A stretch of 41,019 nt of DNA from the NCBI GenBank assembly GCA_015680685.1, contig MNCI01011479.1:1-41019 (forward strand), read 5' to 3'. The notes beneath the pieces are model-generated. The model made no database searches, was not told the origin of the DNA, and saw only the letters and a list, made by a program, of their open reading frames with translations. This document shows, piece by piece, positions 21,501 to 32,704 of this stretch. Position 1 is the stretch's first letter. Every line of letters starts with the position of its first letter. Position numbers and translations under genes: made by a program. The DNA is from Gnetum montanum. Taxonomy: Eukaryota; Streptophyta; Gnetopsida; Gnetales; Gnetaceae.

Positions 21501-22695
21501 CAAGCGAGCAAGCATCACCTTGCCTCCTTTTCTACACCATGGGGGTGGGAAGACTGCAGTTCCAAAATGGAGCATTGGCCATCAACCTAGCCTTTGGAGC
21601 ACTTGCAACATTATGGCCCCCTACCATTTTTCTGGCTTTCCAGATACTTACCATTAGTTTAGCCTTGGGATCACTTGCAACATCACTACCCTTAGGCATT
21701 TTTCTAGCTTTTTACGCACTTGCAACTGCTATGGCCTTTGGAGCACTGATAGCATCATCACCCCTAACATTTGATTTCCATTTCATATTTTTTTGATTTT
21801 CTTGTCTTCTTAGAGTTATGTTTGCAAGATGAAGCCTAGAAGCAGTCATGTAAAGGCACATCTCACTGTAGTGGCAAGTTGTCACATCACTTCAATGTGC
21901 ATGATTAGTCTAGCTAAGCTTCTCAAGAGTGCACATCCCTATTACCTTGTTATAGCCTACCTACACCCATCCCTAATTCCTAATACCCTTGCATTCCCCT
22001 GCATAGTCAAAACTACAAACCCCTCTGACACATACGTGTTGTAACCATATGGCATCCTCTATGAGCCAAACTATAAAACCCAAGGTGGACATAACATAAG
22101 TTGTCTCATGGGGTGCCTCTATTGGCTATCAAAGCCTAGGTGAATGTAACACAAGTCATCCTAGGAAGGAAACACCTATACCATAGATGTGATGTAGTTT
22201 CACAAGCATTAATGCAGAGCCCATCCAGTGGTACACAGTCCACTTAATGAAAGGCATCCTGTAGTTAGTAATTAGCATTATGCAGAATCCAAAGAAAGTT
22301 CACCTAGCAAAAAAGTAGAAAAAAAAAGTAAAAAGAAAATAAAAATAAATACCAAAGGGGGAAAATCATATCCCTAAGCAAATCAAAAAAGCTCTAATCT
22401 CACAACTAGCCAAGCTCTAAATCCACCTTGACTCTCTCATAAGCCCTTCGACGAGAGGTCAACATTTTAGAATCAAGCCACCCGGTGCCATGGTCACTAT
22501 CAGCAATGTTAACTCCACATCCTACATCTTAACACCTTGTTTGCACCTTATCTCCCTTGTTATCCCTAGCACATTGCCTACACCTATTACACCTACATAC
22601 CACTATCCACAACACTCTTGAGCAAAGTGCAATGACATCTGATCAAGTACTAAAGAGTGATGTTGGTACCAAGCCTATTATGGTGTTTTTCTATT

Positions 22696-22739
22696 CTTTG
22701 AAGACATCTCTCGAGCCACTCCTCCAAATGTTAACAAAG
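22696..22739 (+). promoter_or_regulatory. Inverted repeat abutting the purine tract of element 2
   Basis: 22696-22709 (ctttgaagacatct) and 22726-22739 (aaatgttaacaaag) pair at 10 of 14 positions around a 16-base loop with CTCGAG, equivalent to 8303-8346 in element 1. Confidence 0.55.
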
Positions 22740-22747
22740 AGGGGCCA
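22733..22747 (+). promoter_or_regulatory. Polypurine tract of element 2
   Basis: AACAAAGAGGGGCCA just before the 3' LTR start at 22749. Identical to the tract of element 1. Confidence 0.85.
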
Positions 22748-22748
22748 A

Positions 22749-24528
22749 TGAAACACCACCAAATTCGACTACAATATCTTGACTATAAATTTTCCTAAGT
22801 ATCAAAATTATGATACTTTCTACAAATTTTTCTAAGTGCTAGGACTACACTCTCCATTTTCCTAGAGCATAGTCAACTTAGTAGAGAGCATAGTCAACAC
22901 AAACAACCAATTTCATAGATTTTTCTAAGTGTCAAGCTAGTAGCCGTAGATTTTTCTAAGTGCTGAGACTACACTTTCCACTACCCTAGAGCATAGTCAA
23001 GCATAGTCAATATGGAAGCTTAGTTTTTGCAAAATTTTCTAAGTGTCGAGCCTATGCTCTTCACTACTTGGGAGCATAGTCAAGCATAGACAACATTAAG
23101 GCCTAATTTTTTCCCAGTTTTATCTAACTATTGAGACTACACTCTCCATTGCCATAGAGCATAGTCAAGCATAGTTAACTAGATGTCACATTTTTATAGA
23201 AATTTCTCTAAGTGCTGGGACTATGCTCACCCATAGTCAAGAGCATAGTTAGCCTCCCTTGGAGCATAGTTAGCACATGCTCCAAAATTTTTCTAAGTCT
23301 AGGACTACACTCTCCCCTAGTCCAGAGCGTAGTCAAGTGTAGATATGCAGAACAGCCTCCAAAGGCCTCCACAATGTAACACCTACATTCACACTAGCTC
23401 CAACACATCTTTGGCAACAACATGCATTTTTTTGCATCCCCCTCTATCCCAAAAATTGTAACTATTCTCAACCCCACTCAAGATAGTGGACAACATAGTC
23501 CTAGAGCATAGTCTTCAAACTTGCATTTTTCACATTTCTGTTAGGTACATTGCAGTCTTTTGAACACACGAACATGTAGTTGGCAGTGTAGTCATAGTCT
23601 AGCAGTCTTACAAAGTCCATTGGAGCACACCAAAGCATAACACTATTTACTTTAGTGGAGAGCATAGTTGGGGTACAACATAGTTCCAACTGTCACACTA
23701 CCACGTGGCAATTGATATGCATTTCATAGGAAGCCTAGCCATATAAATATACCCATTTCCTCTACGTATTATGGATTGGAAAATTTGAAATGAAGTGGGC
23801 ATTTTGGCATTTCGGTTAGCATATTTGGCATTGGCATTTGGCATTTTTGGCAAACAAGACCCAAAGGTACACTAGTGCACTAGAGAGGCAAAGTTGCATA
23901 CCACGGCCCACTGTAGTCCCACCGTAGCCTTGCAAGACACCATAGCCCATCATACATCATAGCGGCCAACTCAGTAGGTATAGACACCATAGCAAGTGCC
24001 AAACTTCATGGCACAACAACACCTAAGACTATGCCTACACTCTCCACTGCACCTGTTGTACACCATGTACCTTCTGAATCCCTTTTGGTGTTAACTACGC
24101 TCAACCCCACTTGGGTGGTATTTCATTTCTCTCTCCTACATTTTTCACATTTTCTTTGCATTTTTCACATTTTTAACACGTGGTCATGTTACAACTACAC
24201 TCAAGTGATGGTCTCTGCATGTCGGTACCCCCATTTTTACCGAAACCCTTGACTACGCTCACCCCCTCACACCTTGTGACTATGCTCTACACCACCACAA
24301 ACATCACATAAACACTTAGCACCATTTGTATTTGCATCGTGGCTAACCACACCATGCCTAGTTGCATCTACCACCCTAGTTTCACCTAGAAAACTCCCTA
24401 TTTGATTGACAAGATCATTCAGGGCATCCCATCTCCACTTCTAGCAGGCCCTTGTGTGGGTTCAATGTTAGGCTATGCATCCATTGACCCCTCAGTGATT
24501 CCAGCCTCCAACATTTTTAGTTTTTACA
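22749..24528 (+). repeat. Element 2 3' LTR
   Basis: TGAAACACCACCAAAT to TTTTTACA. U3 at 22820-23360 is built of about six or seven units of roughly 90 bp, each with a ctaagtgctaggactacac box followed by gagcatagtcaagcatagtc. A TATA box is at 23742-23749. Partner of 14976-16500. Confidence 0.87.
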
Positions 24529-26644
24529 ATAAGGAGCCTTAGGTAATAGTGAGAAGCTAGGATCTTAGGATGATTATAGAATTGATGCTAGTCATAGACA
24601 TAACTAAATATTGATGAGGTTATTCGAGTTACAAGATGTTATATTAGTGGTTTAATATTAATGTTTATTGTTGGTTTCTAATGATGTATTTGTAACAATG
24701 AGTTGCATCTTCCAATCTCATTTTAGGAAGCATCAAGGAGGCTTCTTCTATGATGAAGGTATTCTAACCTTTCCTACATGTTTCATGTTAACATTTAAGT
24801 ATTATTATCAACCTCAACGTGAGTTATCAATACCATGTTAGGGTTTACATAAAGAGACTAATCAAATAGTTAATAATTAGTTAACAAGAGTTATAACAAT
24901 TTGGTAAGACATGTTCCTTGTTTATGAAGTATTAAAGGAAAGTCATAAGTCAATTTTACATACACATATTTAACACACTCTTTGAGTGTGGCATATTGAC
25001 CATAACTATCAATTGTATTATCTATGATTATTCACTTTGGTCTCAATTTCCATTTCATATATCATATACTAATATTCCTATCAATGTATTCTTTTTTTTA
25101 CATATCACTTCCACTCTTATAATATTCTAACTTTATAACCATTATTATCCAAGTACATGATTTGGTATTGTCATGGTATATTTTTGTTTTTCATCTTTCA
25201 TATCATGTTTATTATTATATTATTATTTATATCAAAATTTTTGGACCATTATACATACCATTACTTTTTTGTATATTGTAGCTATGATTTATATAAGTTA
25301 CTTATTTTCATTTTGTTCTCAATTAGAAAATATATTTACATTCTATTAGTTTTACTTTATTACTCTCATCCTAAAGACCTTAATTCCTAGCATAATATTA
25401 GTGTGTTGTTGATTTGACCACCTAACCTATTGAGGAAAATAATCATAAAATTACTACTTCATGCATTTTGAAATCCTATTTATAGAGCTTTATGCTTCAC
25501 AACCTAACACATGTCTTCTGTGCATATCATGAGTTTAAGTAATTGAGATTTTTATTAGTTTTGCAAGAATTAAGGAAATTCAATAACATTGATTCTATAT
25601 TTCTATGGCTCTTTGCATGACTGTGGGTTTGTTTAGTTCATTTGTTTCATTCAACTTATGTCCATGATTTATATTTGTTGACCTAAAAATAAGTAGCATT
25701 CCTTAAATTCATAGCTACATGTTATTTCTTATTCATTTAACCCTAATGAAACATTATACCAATTAGTTATACACTTGTATCTATTGGTTTAGCTCAACAG
25801 AACCAAAATGTAAGGATATCATTTTTAGGAAGGTAGGTTCTTTTTCAAAGTATTGAAAAATAATAGGTTTGATTTTAGAAGTAAGCTCATTATACAATCC
25901 ACTAGTGGCTTATTATATAATGGGCTTGAATCTATCATAGTTGTTAGATTTCAAAATGGGTGAAATAGAAATTAAGCCCTATGTTGAACCAGAATTCAAG
26001 GTGGTTTTACATAATCTCAACCTAGCCACTACAAAGCTACTTAATTAGGATAATTTCTAACGAATTTGTTTCTTTAGGATTATTATTGTTTCATACATTT
26101 CATTTATGTAAAATTCATTATGAGGTGGTTATTTTTTTCTAGAACACTTATTTTAAATAATGATTCTTGTATTACCATAGATATTATAGGTTTCTTTAGT
26201 TATCTTCCAAGTATTTACATTTAGATCTTAGAACCATGGTGGGTGGAAAATAGAGTTATGTGATTGGTTTGAATCACACACAATTAATCTACACATTCAA
26301 AGACTCAATTAGATTTAAAAAGGTAAAATAATTATCCTCAAGTAAACAATTTTTGATTACTTATCTCCATGGAGAACTACATGGAGAGAGAAAAGGTGGA
26401 TACTACATGGAGAACTATCAGTTTGTTACATTCATAAGAGTGGATAGGTACCAAAATATGTTTCTAAGATATGAAGTGATGGTTAAATTCTTTAATTCAA
26501 CAATTAATAGAGATATTCTAGATTAATATGTTTACAACTTTTTCACTTGAAAGATACTCACTAAGTGTAGCAATAAGCACCTTGAATCTAAGGTCCTAGA
26601 GAAGATGATAACAAGTCAATGACAATACTTGGACTTTAGGAAAT
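24529..26644. other. AT-rich DNA without recognisable genes
   Basis: Between element 2's 3' LTR and the outer end of element 5's LTR. Strongly AT-rich, with only short open frames that look accidental. No paired repeats, polymerase motifs or RNA genes were seen. It may be host DNA or a very old repeat. Confidence 0.5.
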
Positions 26645-26737
26645 TGATGAGTTGCAAGTATTCCCAACACACTCAATCATAAAAATCATGAGTATACTTT
26701 ACTGACCTAATTATAATATGTGGATTGACTATTGTGA
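26645..26737 (-). repeat. Element 5 3' LTR, outer 93 bp
   Basis: Starts TGATGAGTTGCAAG and aligns base by base with the start of element 4's LTR (TGATGAGTGGCGAG), through a tgacctaattataatatg block equivalent to tgatctaatcgaattcta. The LTR continues at 39577 after element 4, which is inserted here. It is much more diverged than the two LTRs of element 4 are from each other. Confidence 0.7.
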
Positions 26738-27670
26738 TGATGAGCAACGAGGTACCCCTATGCCCAACCATATGAATCACAAAGCATTCATGTGTGATCT
26801 AATCGAATTCTATGGACTTTATAGTTTCTAGTACACTAGTCTTCTAGGAAGTGAACCTTACCCTAAGATCATTCGTTGTCTTCCCGATTACACTTTTGAA
26901 GCATAATGGTATGGTTAAGAGTAATCGATGCATATAATTTTTTATTGTTTCATGTTTTATGATTTTTGTGTTTGAAGAGAGATAGAGTAATTTAATGATT
27001 AATTCAATTTAACTAACTAATTAATCCTAACATAAGCATCTAGTCCCACTTTCCATACATGTCCTGAACCCACGTATCTATTGTTGGGTTACCAAGTGCT
27101 ACGCTACTGGGCATACCAAGTAATAACACTATTGGGATTACCAAGCAAATAAGTGTTATGTTCGAAGAGGTCATACTTATGTATTTAATCTATCTAGCTT
27201 ATCTTGCTTAATTAGCTTTAACTACTAGAGAACATTAAATAATTAACTAAAAGCATTAATTGCATAAATAAATATCTAAACTATCCAAAATGCTACAAGG
27301 TTTATTAAGAAGCTCATCTTTATTGCTATACACACTATCATTCTCAGGTATAACAATGCTCGAATAAAGATTTGTACACTCAATGACTCCTGCTGCAGGC
27401 ACTCGGGAAAAATATTCTAACTTTCAAATGTAAAAATTATAAGATTTTAGCTACTACTATGAATTTTATGCTCATGAACATGGCTAGGAGCTTGTATTTA
27501 TAGTTTTTTCTCTAGGGCTGCATTGACAGGGCCCCATCAACATAGCAAATGCTACATCGACACAACCCCATCAATGGGCCAACATCACATAAATGGGGCC
27601 TCGTCAACAGGGGCCTATCAATGAGGCTACATCAATGGGGCCCATTTATGTAGCTTATTAACGTTCATCA
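26738..27670 (-). repeat. Element 4 3' LTR
   Basis: 933 bp. On the minus strand it begins TGATGAACGTTAATAAGC and ends CTCATCA, so the ends are short inverted repeats (TGATGA/TCATCA). Partner 38663-39576. A TATA box (TATAAATA) is at 27495-27502. U3 has short GGGGCC-containing repeats at about 27540-27655. Confidence 0.9.
27495..27502 (-). promoter_or_regulatory. TATA box of element 4 3' LTR
   Basis: Minus-strand TATAAATA. The partner LTR has the same octamer at 39428-39435 in an equivalent place. Confidence 0.7.
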
Positions 27671-27682
27671 TACCCCCACAAC
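27671..27682 (-). promoter_or_regulatory. Purine-rich tract of element 4
   Basis: Minus-strand GTTGTGGGGGTA immediately precedes the 3' LTR (TGATGAAC...). This is the expected place and base composition for the plus-strand priming tract. The element 5 equivalent at 40362 is decayed. Confidence 0.7.
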
Positions 27683-27911
27683 TAAATGAATACTCGTCCT
27701 TGAGTTCTTTTACAAAATTGGAAAGGAACGGATTATTCACTAACTCTTAATAAAACAAAACAAACTGACTCAACAAAATCGAGTGCCCAAGTGTACAGAT
27801 CAACAAATTACAAAAATTTTGGTGTTCATAATACAAAATTAAACACTAGTACATGACTCTTCAAAAATTTGTACAACACATCCTCTGATAGTATGAACAC
27901 GATGGTGAAGA

Positions 27912-30775
27912 TCAAATAGTCCTAGGCAGTGGTTGCTTCTAAGGCTCTAAAGGACCCTTGTCAGCTTCAGGCATGTGTAGTGGCTAAGGAAACTATGGCT
28001 ATCCTACTATGACTAAAACCTCTTACAAAAGATGAAAGGAATCAAGCAATGACTTCATCTTGTCCTCCTTCCTCTAGGGGTCATTCATGGTCCACGCGGC
28101 TTTACCAGTATCAGCCAAAATGGGGACATCCCATGCATAAGGCATGATCAGGAACATATCCTTTACGTTGGTAAACTAGGTAGTGAACTATTTACATTCA
28201 ATGTCCAATGCCCTTACTACATTTTGTAGCTCCTAGTAGTAATTTATTCATCTAGTCAGGTTCTCTACAGTTGATCTTTGATCTATGAAATGTGCCTTAA
28301 GAACTTCAAGTTCAACATTAGCCACCCCAAGCTTGTCCTTGGTGTCCTTGTAGTATTTGAACTTAGCCTCATATAGTAATTATGAGTTGGCCACCTACTT
28401 CTCTACCTCAGACCACAATCATCTAGTAGTCAACATAGCTATATTTTCATAATAGAGATTGGCAAGCTCCATATACTCCATCATCTCCTTGATCTACAAC
28501 TCCTTTATGCAGATTTTCACCTTGTTGTAGGCATCTATCCCATTAATGATGGGTTGTCAAACTTCCCTTCCTTGTTAGAGTTGTTAGAAGGCATCATTTA
28601 CCTTTGCCTTCACCAATTGGATATGTTTTTCATTTATTTCCTTTTGTAGACCAACCTACTCTCTACAATGATCTTTAACTTTCCCAAGTTTAAGACCTTT
28701 AGATTTCCACGTGACTACCTCAATTATAGCCTTTTGGCAAAGGGCATGCACCTTCTCAATGGAGAGATTCCTATTCTCTGTTGCCAATGTTCTTACCATT
28801 GTATTTACTTTGGCCAACTGCTCCTGCTGTTGATGGATGAAATCTATTAACTGCTACTTGTGCACATCAATGTTTTGTAGGGGATGGTTCTCTATAGTCA
28901 ATTGGAAATTCTCTTAGCAAGTATGATCCAAGGCCTTCTAAATCGTATGCTACATGGCTTTTGCCAAGGATCTGTAGAACACCACCACCTCCATTGCACT
29001 CTCAACCCCTTTGAGCCTATACTGAAGCTATTGCATAACTTCATCTCTTGTAAGTGTTCGGTTGAGAAACATGGGGTCATCAATTTAGGCTCTCAATTTG
29101 GCAACCTCCACAGCCAAGAATTCATTCTACTCTCTAGCTATTTCGAGTTTTCCCTCCAATATAATGTTCTTACTCCTTGCCTCTAGCAACTCCAACTATG
29201 TTGTAGTGATGTTATTCAAAAGGTCAAAGACATCTAGAAGCGATTTCCTAGATCCTACCAGTTGGTCCAATAGCTCCTTATGCTATCCTACACTTATTCT
29301 ATCACTTATAGTTCCCACAGATATCTGCACATCTTTGAGTGCAATGATGTCTAGTGTAGATGCTACAAGTGTGTTAAGCATTTTGGAAATCCTATCAGTG
29401 ACCACTTTTGTTGTTGTTTCCTACCCTTGGTGCTACATCACCAAAAAAATTTCCCCTTTAACCTCCGCCAAGTGGACCAAGAAGGGCATAGTGTTCCTAG
29501 AAATTTTTCATTGTGGCTATTATTTTGTGAGAGATACTGTGACCTCACTGGTGCTCGAATTTGACCTTGTAGGTAGCTGTGTTATTTGGGCTGAGAAAAT
29601 GGATCCACCCTCACCCATCAGATGATTTTTTGGGCCACCTCATTAAGGTGACTCATGGTTGATCTATATACAGATGGGTCTCCACAACTCATGCTTTCTC
29701 TTTGCTTTTGTTCACTCAAGAGCCATTCTCTATATTTACAACCATTGGGAAATTGTAGCAATGTCTAGCACTATTGTTTTCATTATAGGTGTTGGTGTTC
29801 ACTACTCCTCTTCTTAAATTATAGTTTTAAGCATTTTATCCTTCATTAATTCTGCCTAGTTGGCAATCAAAACTAAATTGATGTCATCATTAGTGCAATG
29901 AACTATCCCTTCCCTTTAACAAAGCTTTCTAATTAGGCATGGGAAAGGGTGCGCCTTTCTTCCACATTCATTTTCTTTAAATTGCTTCTCCATATCTAGA
30001 TAAATAGTTGTGAAAGGTTGATTGGAAATCTCACACTCAAAGCAGTATATGCTCAAGTAGAGAAGGTAGCGCTTTTGCTGAGCCTCACCATGGAATTGAT
30101 GTGGAAGGCTATAATCTTGTAATGGGTCCTCTCTGCTACTGTGACCACACCAAACTCCTTGCATTTGACACCATAACACCATTGCACCCATTCTTTCTTG
30201 ATGCTAGATTCCACTTGCATTGGGATCTTGGTAAGGTTTTTCCTTATTTTGAGCAACCCAAGTGCTATAGTAATGGCTTGTGCTGAGTAGGACATTGAGA
30301 TGTCCTTGATCTTTACTATTACTCTAGGCTTCCTATTATTCTAGAATAAAAAAGTCTCTCCCATGTATCACTTCCCAGTGGAAGTGCTAATTGGCCACAT
30401 GGGAGAGGCCTTTAGCTAGTCCTACACTCTTCTTGGTGCATGCTCCAGGAAAGGGCCAAAGTTTAACTCCTAAAGCACTAATTTCTAGACCTCCCTCAAT
30501 TTGATTTGATTTAGGCAAGCCTCTATTAAGGTCACTTTGAGGTATGTTGATTATGCAAGTGCATCATCCTAATGGAAGTGTTTTGTTGCTACTATTGCTG
30601 GTTCTGGAATCTATCTAATAGATTCCACTTTTTCCTTCTCCCTAAGAGGACCTATGGCATGGGTTGTAAGCAATTATTCTTGTTGGGGTTGTTCTTGGCC
30701 TCTTCGCATTCTAGGTTATTTTTCCATTGGTTGGGATGGTCCTACTTCCTGCGTGTGCTTTCCTTTTGGTGCCAT
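27912..30775 (-). pseudogene. Element 4 extra ORF after integrase: coiled-coil protein
   Basis: Minus-strand frame from ATG 30775-30773 (MAPKGKHTQEVGPSQPMEK) to TGA 27914-27912, about 950 codons, with many internal stops (mostly TAG) and at least one frameshift near 30060. N-terminal third: EFGVVTVAERTHYKIIAFH, then after the frameshift CFECEISNQPFTTIYLDME and FPCLIRKLC. This resembles, from memory, the plant 'putative transposon protein' / Athila ORF1-type domain. The rest is Glu/Lys/Leu-rich and suggests long coiled coils (for example MEYMELANLYYENIAML, KDKLGVANVELEVLKAHF), ending in a Pro-rich tail. The ATG is preceded by gtgactgtag, a possible 3' splice site. Position matches Athila extra/env-like ORFs, but I see no signal peptide or membrane segment. 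A second copy of the C-terminus lies at 40586-41019. Confidence 0.7.
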
Positions 30776-32704
30776 CTACAGTCACAACACATCCATAAAT
30801 TAGTAGATGTAATGGATAACTTTAAAATTTTTAAATACCTTTTCCCATTAGTTAGTTAGACTTTTGCTAAGGTTGGACAATGGTAGATTAATTATTTATT
30901 ATAATTGTTACCAGAGCTTGTTGGAAAGGTTAAACTCCTATAACTTAGTGTTTAATAGTTGATTTTTTAGTTAAACCTTTGAGGGAGTTAGAAAAAATTA
31001 CAAAAAAAAAACTTTCTATCAAAAATGGTACATTTGTGGCATCCACAATAAAGAGCTTACCTTCGGTAGTTGCAAGGTCAAAGAACAAAGTGATTTGGAT
31101 AAATGGTTTGTGAGTTATGGGCTCTGGAAGGTTCTAGGCTCTAAAAAGTTGAAAAACTCCTTTGATGTTTCTAAGAAAAAGTAAAATTTCTAAATGGGAT
31201 CACACTTATTTAGACTATTTTTTAACCACATCAATGAGGCCTTGTATACAGGTCTGCTCTATCAACAAGGCCCTGTATATGAGGCTCATCTATCAAAATT
31301 TTCAGAGTTAAATATCTCTAGAAATATAATGAATTTTTTAATCAAATTAGGGTCAAGGAATCCTAGAAAAGCCAAGAATATCATAAAATCATTGAAGAGG
31401 GTTTTTGAAAGCTTAAAAATTGAAAACTTCGATGGAGAACATATTTTAATACATGAAATATGTAAAGAAGCACATGGTCTAATGTGGAAGATGGATGTAT
31501 GAAAGATTCTACTTATGAGAATGCCTAGGGATAAGGTACTTCATGAACCTGACTAAGGGATATGCAAGTGGGCCCCAAAAGTGACTAATGGTCAACAAAA
31601 GTTAAGGACCAAAACCTAGAAGATTCTACCTAAGAATTCAAATACGTCAAACCAAGACATGGAATTAAAAACTTGGACACTAGCAGTGAGGTGAGTTATG
31701 GACAACATAAATGGATGATGGAGAAGGTGGAATGGAATTCCCAAACTAAGATCATAGGAAGTCCCTTGTGGAGTTCATGTTTAAAATAATCAAATAAGAT
31801 CCATCCTTAGTCTAAATCAAAATCAACCTCATTCAATGACTTTGCATTGTCACATCAAAACTGATCCATAACCCATCCCTTCCGCCACCTCTCCCCCCNC
31901 ATTTTATAGAGAGAAGAAAAGACAAGTATGAAGTAAAAGAGGGCCTTAGTTAGAGGGGACCTTCAGGCATGGATACATTTCTTTCTACTCCCATAACTAG
32001 TGCTTATAGCCCATTTATTTATCTAAGGGATGTGCTTCGAATTTCCATCATGTTTTTTTTTAGATGGGAACCACACGATGCAAAGGCTTTATTTGACTTC
32101 TTATTTAGTTGTTAAAATGGAACGATAAGAAGTCCATTAAAAACACTCAAGCACTCAAGTAAGTAGGAAAGTACAAAGAGTATTGAGTCCCCTTGAAGTC
32201 ACACCTTGTTTAAACCTTTGAATCCTTTTTAATTTCAAAAACTACCAAGGTCATAAATTTATTAAAAGTTGATTTAATGAAAGGGACCTCAAACTTCCAG
32301 AATAGGGAAAACCATAGAGTTTGTGGATGGGTGGATGTCATAGACTCACTACTTATTCTATGAAATAGAAACCATGACTAAGCTATCGGTACAAAAATTC
32401 AAAAATAGAAACCAAATAGTAGCAAATCAAACATCAAGTACAAAGCACCATTATTAGTAGCTACAACACCATTATGTCCTATTGGCACTAAACTACTTTT
32501 ATTAGTAAAAATTTGAAAATCACACTTAAAAAAAATAAAAAAAATTATAGAAGAAAGTGTTAAATATCCAATAAAGATTCAAATGTACTAACAATGGTGT
32601 AGAACAAAAAATGGTGTAAAATGGAAAAAATTTAAAAATCAATAAATTTTAAAATAAATAAATTGCAAAATCAAAAATGTGAAAAAGAAAAAAATAGAAA
32701 AACT
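30776..32704 (-). other. Spacer between pol and the extra ORF in element 4
   Basis: About 1.9 kb with no supported coding region. Around 31225-31300 are words such as caatgaggcctt and caacaaggccct resembling the LTR U3 repeats. 32520-32700 is A-rich on the plus strand. An ambiguous base is at 31899. A long spacer upstream of a spliced 3' ORF is usual in Athila-type elements. Confidence 0.55.

Larger units (their letters stand above)
20549..22695 (+). other. Element 2 3' noncoding region
   Basis: About 2.1 kb after gag-pro. It contains two motif arrays (20720-20960 and 21150-21500) and imperfect repeats of a gagcacttgcaaca-containing unit (about 21585-21760). It also holds blocks conserved with element 1: gatttttgcaggat near 21080, tttgcaagatgaagcc near 21820, and tcaagagtgcac near 21923. 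No polymerase domain is seen. Confidence 0.7.
14976..24528 (+). mobile_element. Element 2: gag-pro-only LTR retrotransposon
   Basis: Same plan as element 1: LTR, primer-site region, T-rich leader, gag-pro, long motif-bearing noncoding region, hairpin, purine tract, LTR. Its LTRs are longer (3' LTR 1780 bp). The 5' LTR lacks about the first 330 bp because element 3 inserted there and the other side was lost. No RT, RNase H or integrase motif is seen. It is heavily decayed except for a perfect 108-bp tandem duplication in gag. No target duplication can be tested because the left end is missing. Confidence 0.83.

Noticed and set aside
21539-21796. 85-codon hydrophobic open frame resembling a multi-pass membrane protein
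   Set aside because: It is a by-product of tandem repeats (gagcacttgcaaca-type units). Element 1 has no equivalent open frame at the same place.
25157-25390. Short AT-rich open frame in the gap between elements
   Set aside because: Its Phe/Tyr/Ile-rich composition is what AT-rich noncoding DNA gives. No similarity or context supports a gene.
26733-26737. Target duplication of element 4 (tgtga versus tttgg at 39577-39581)
   Set aside because: Only three of five bases match, too few to claim, although the insertion point is clear from the split LTR.
29098-29625. 175-codon plus-strand open frame
   Set aside because: It is antisense to the better supported coiled-coil ORF of element 4, which has an independent second copy at 40586-41019.
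27912-30775. Calling the extra ORF of element 4 an envelope glycoprotein
   Set aside because: Only its position suggests this. No signal peptide, membrane segment or cysteine pattern was seen, and the sequence looks like coiled coil.
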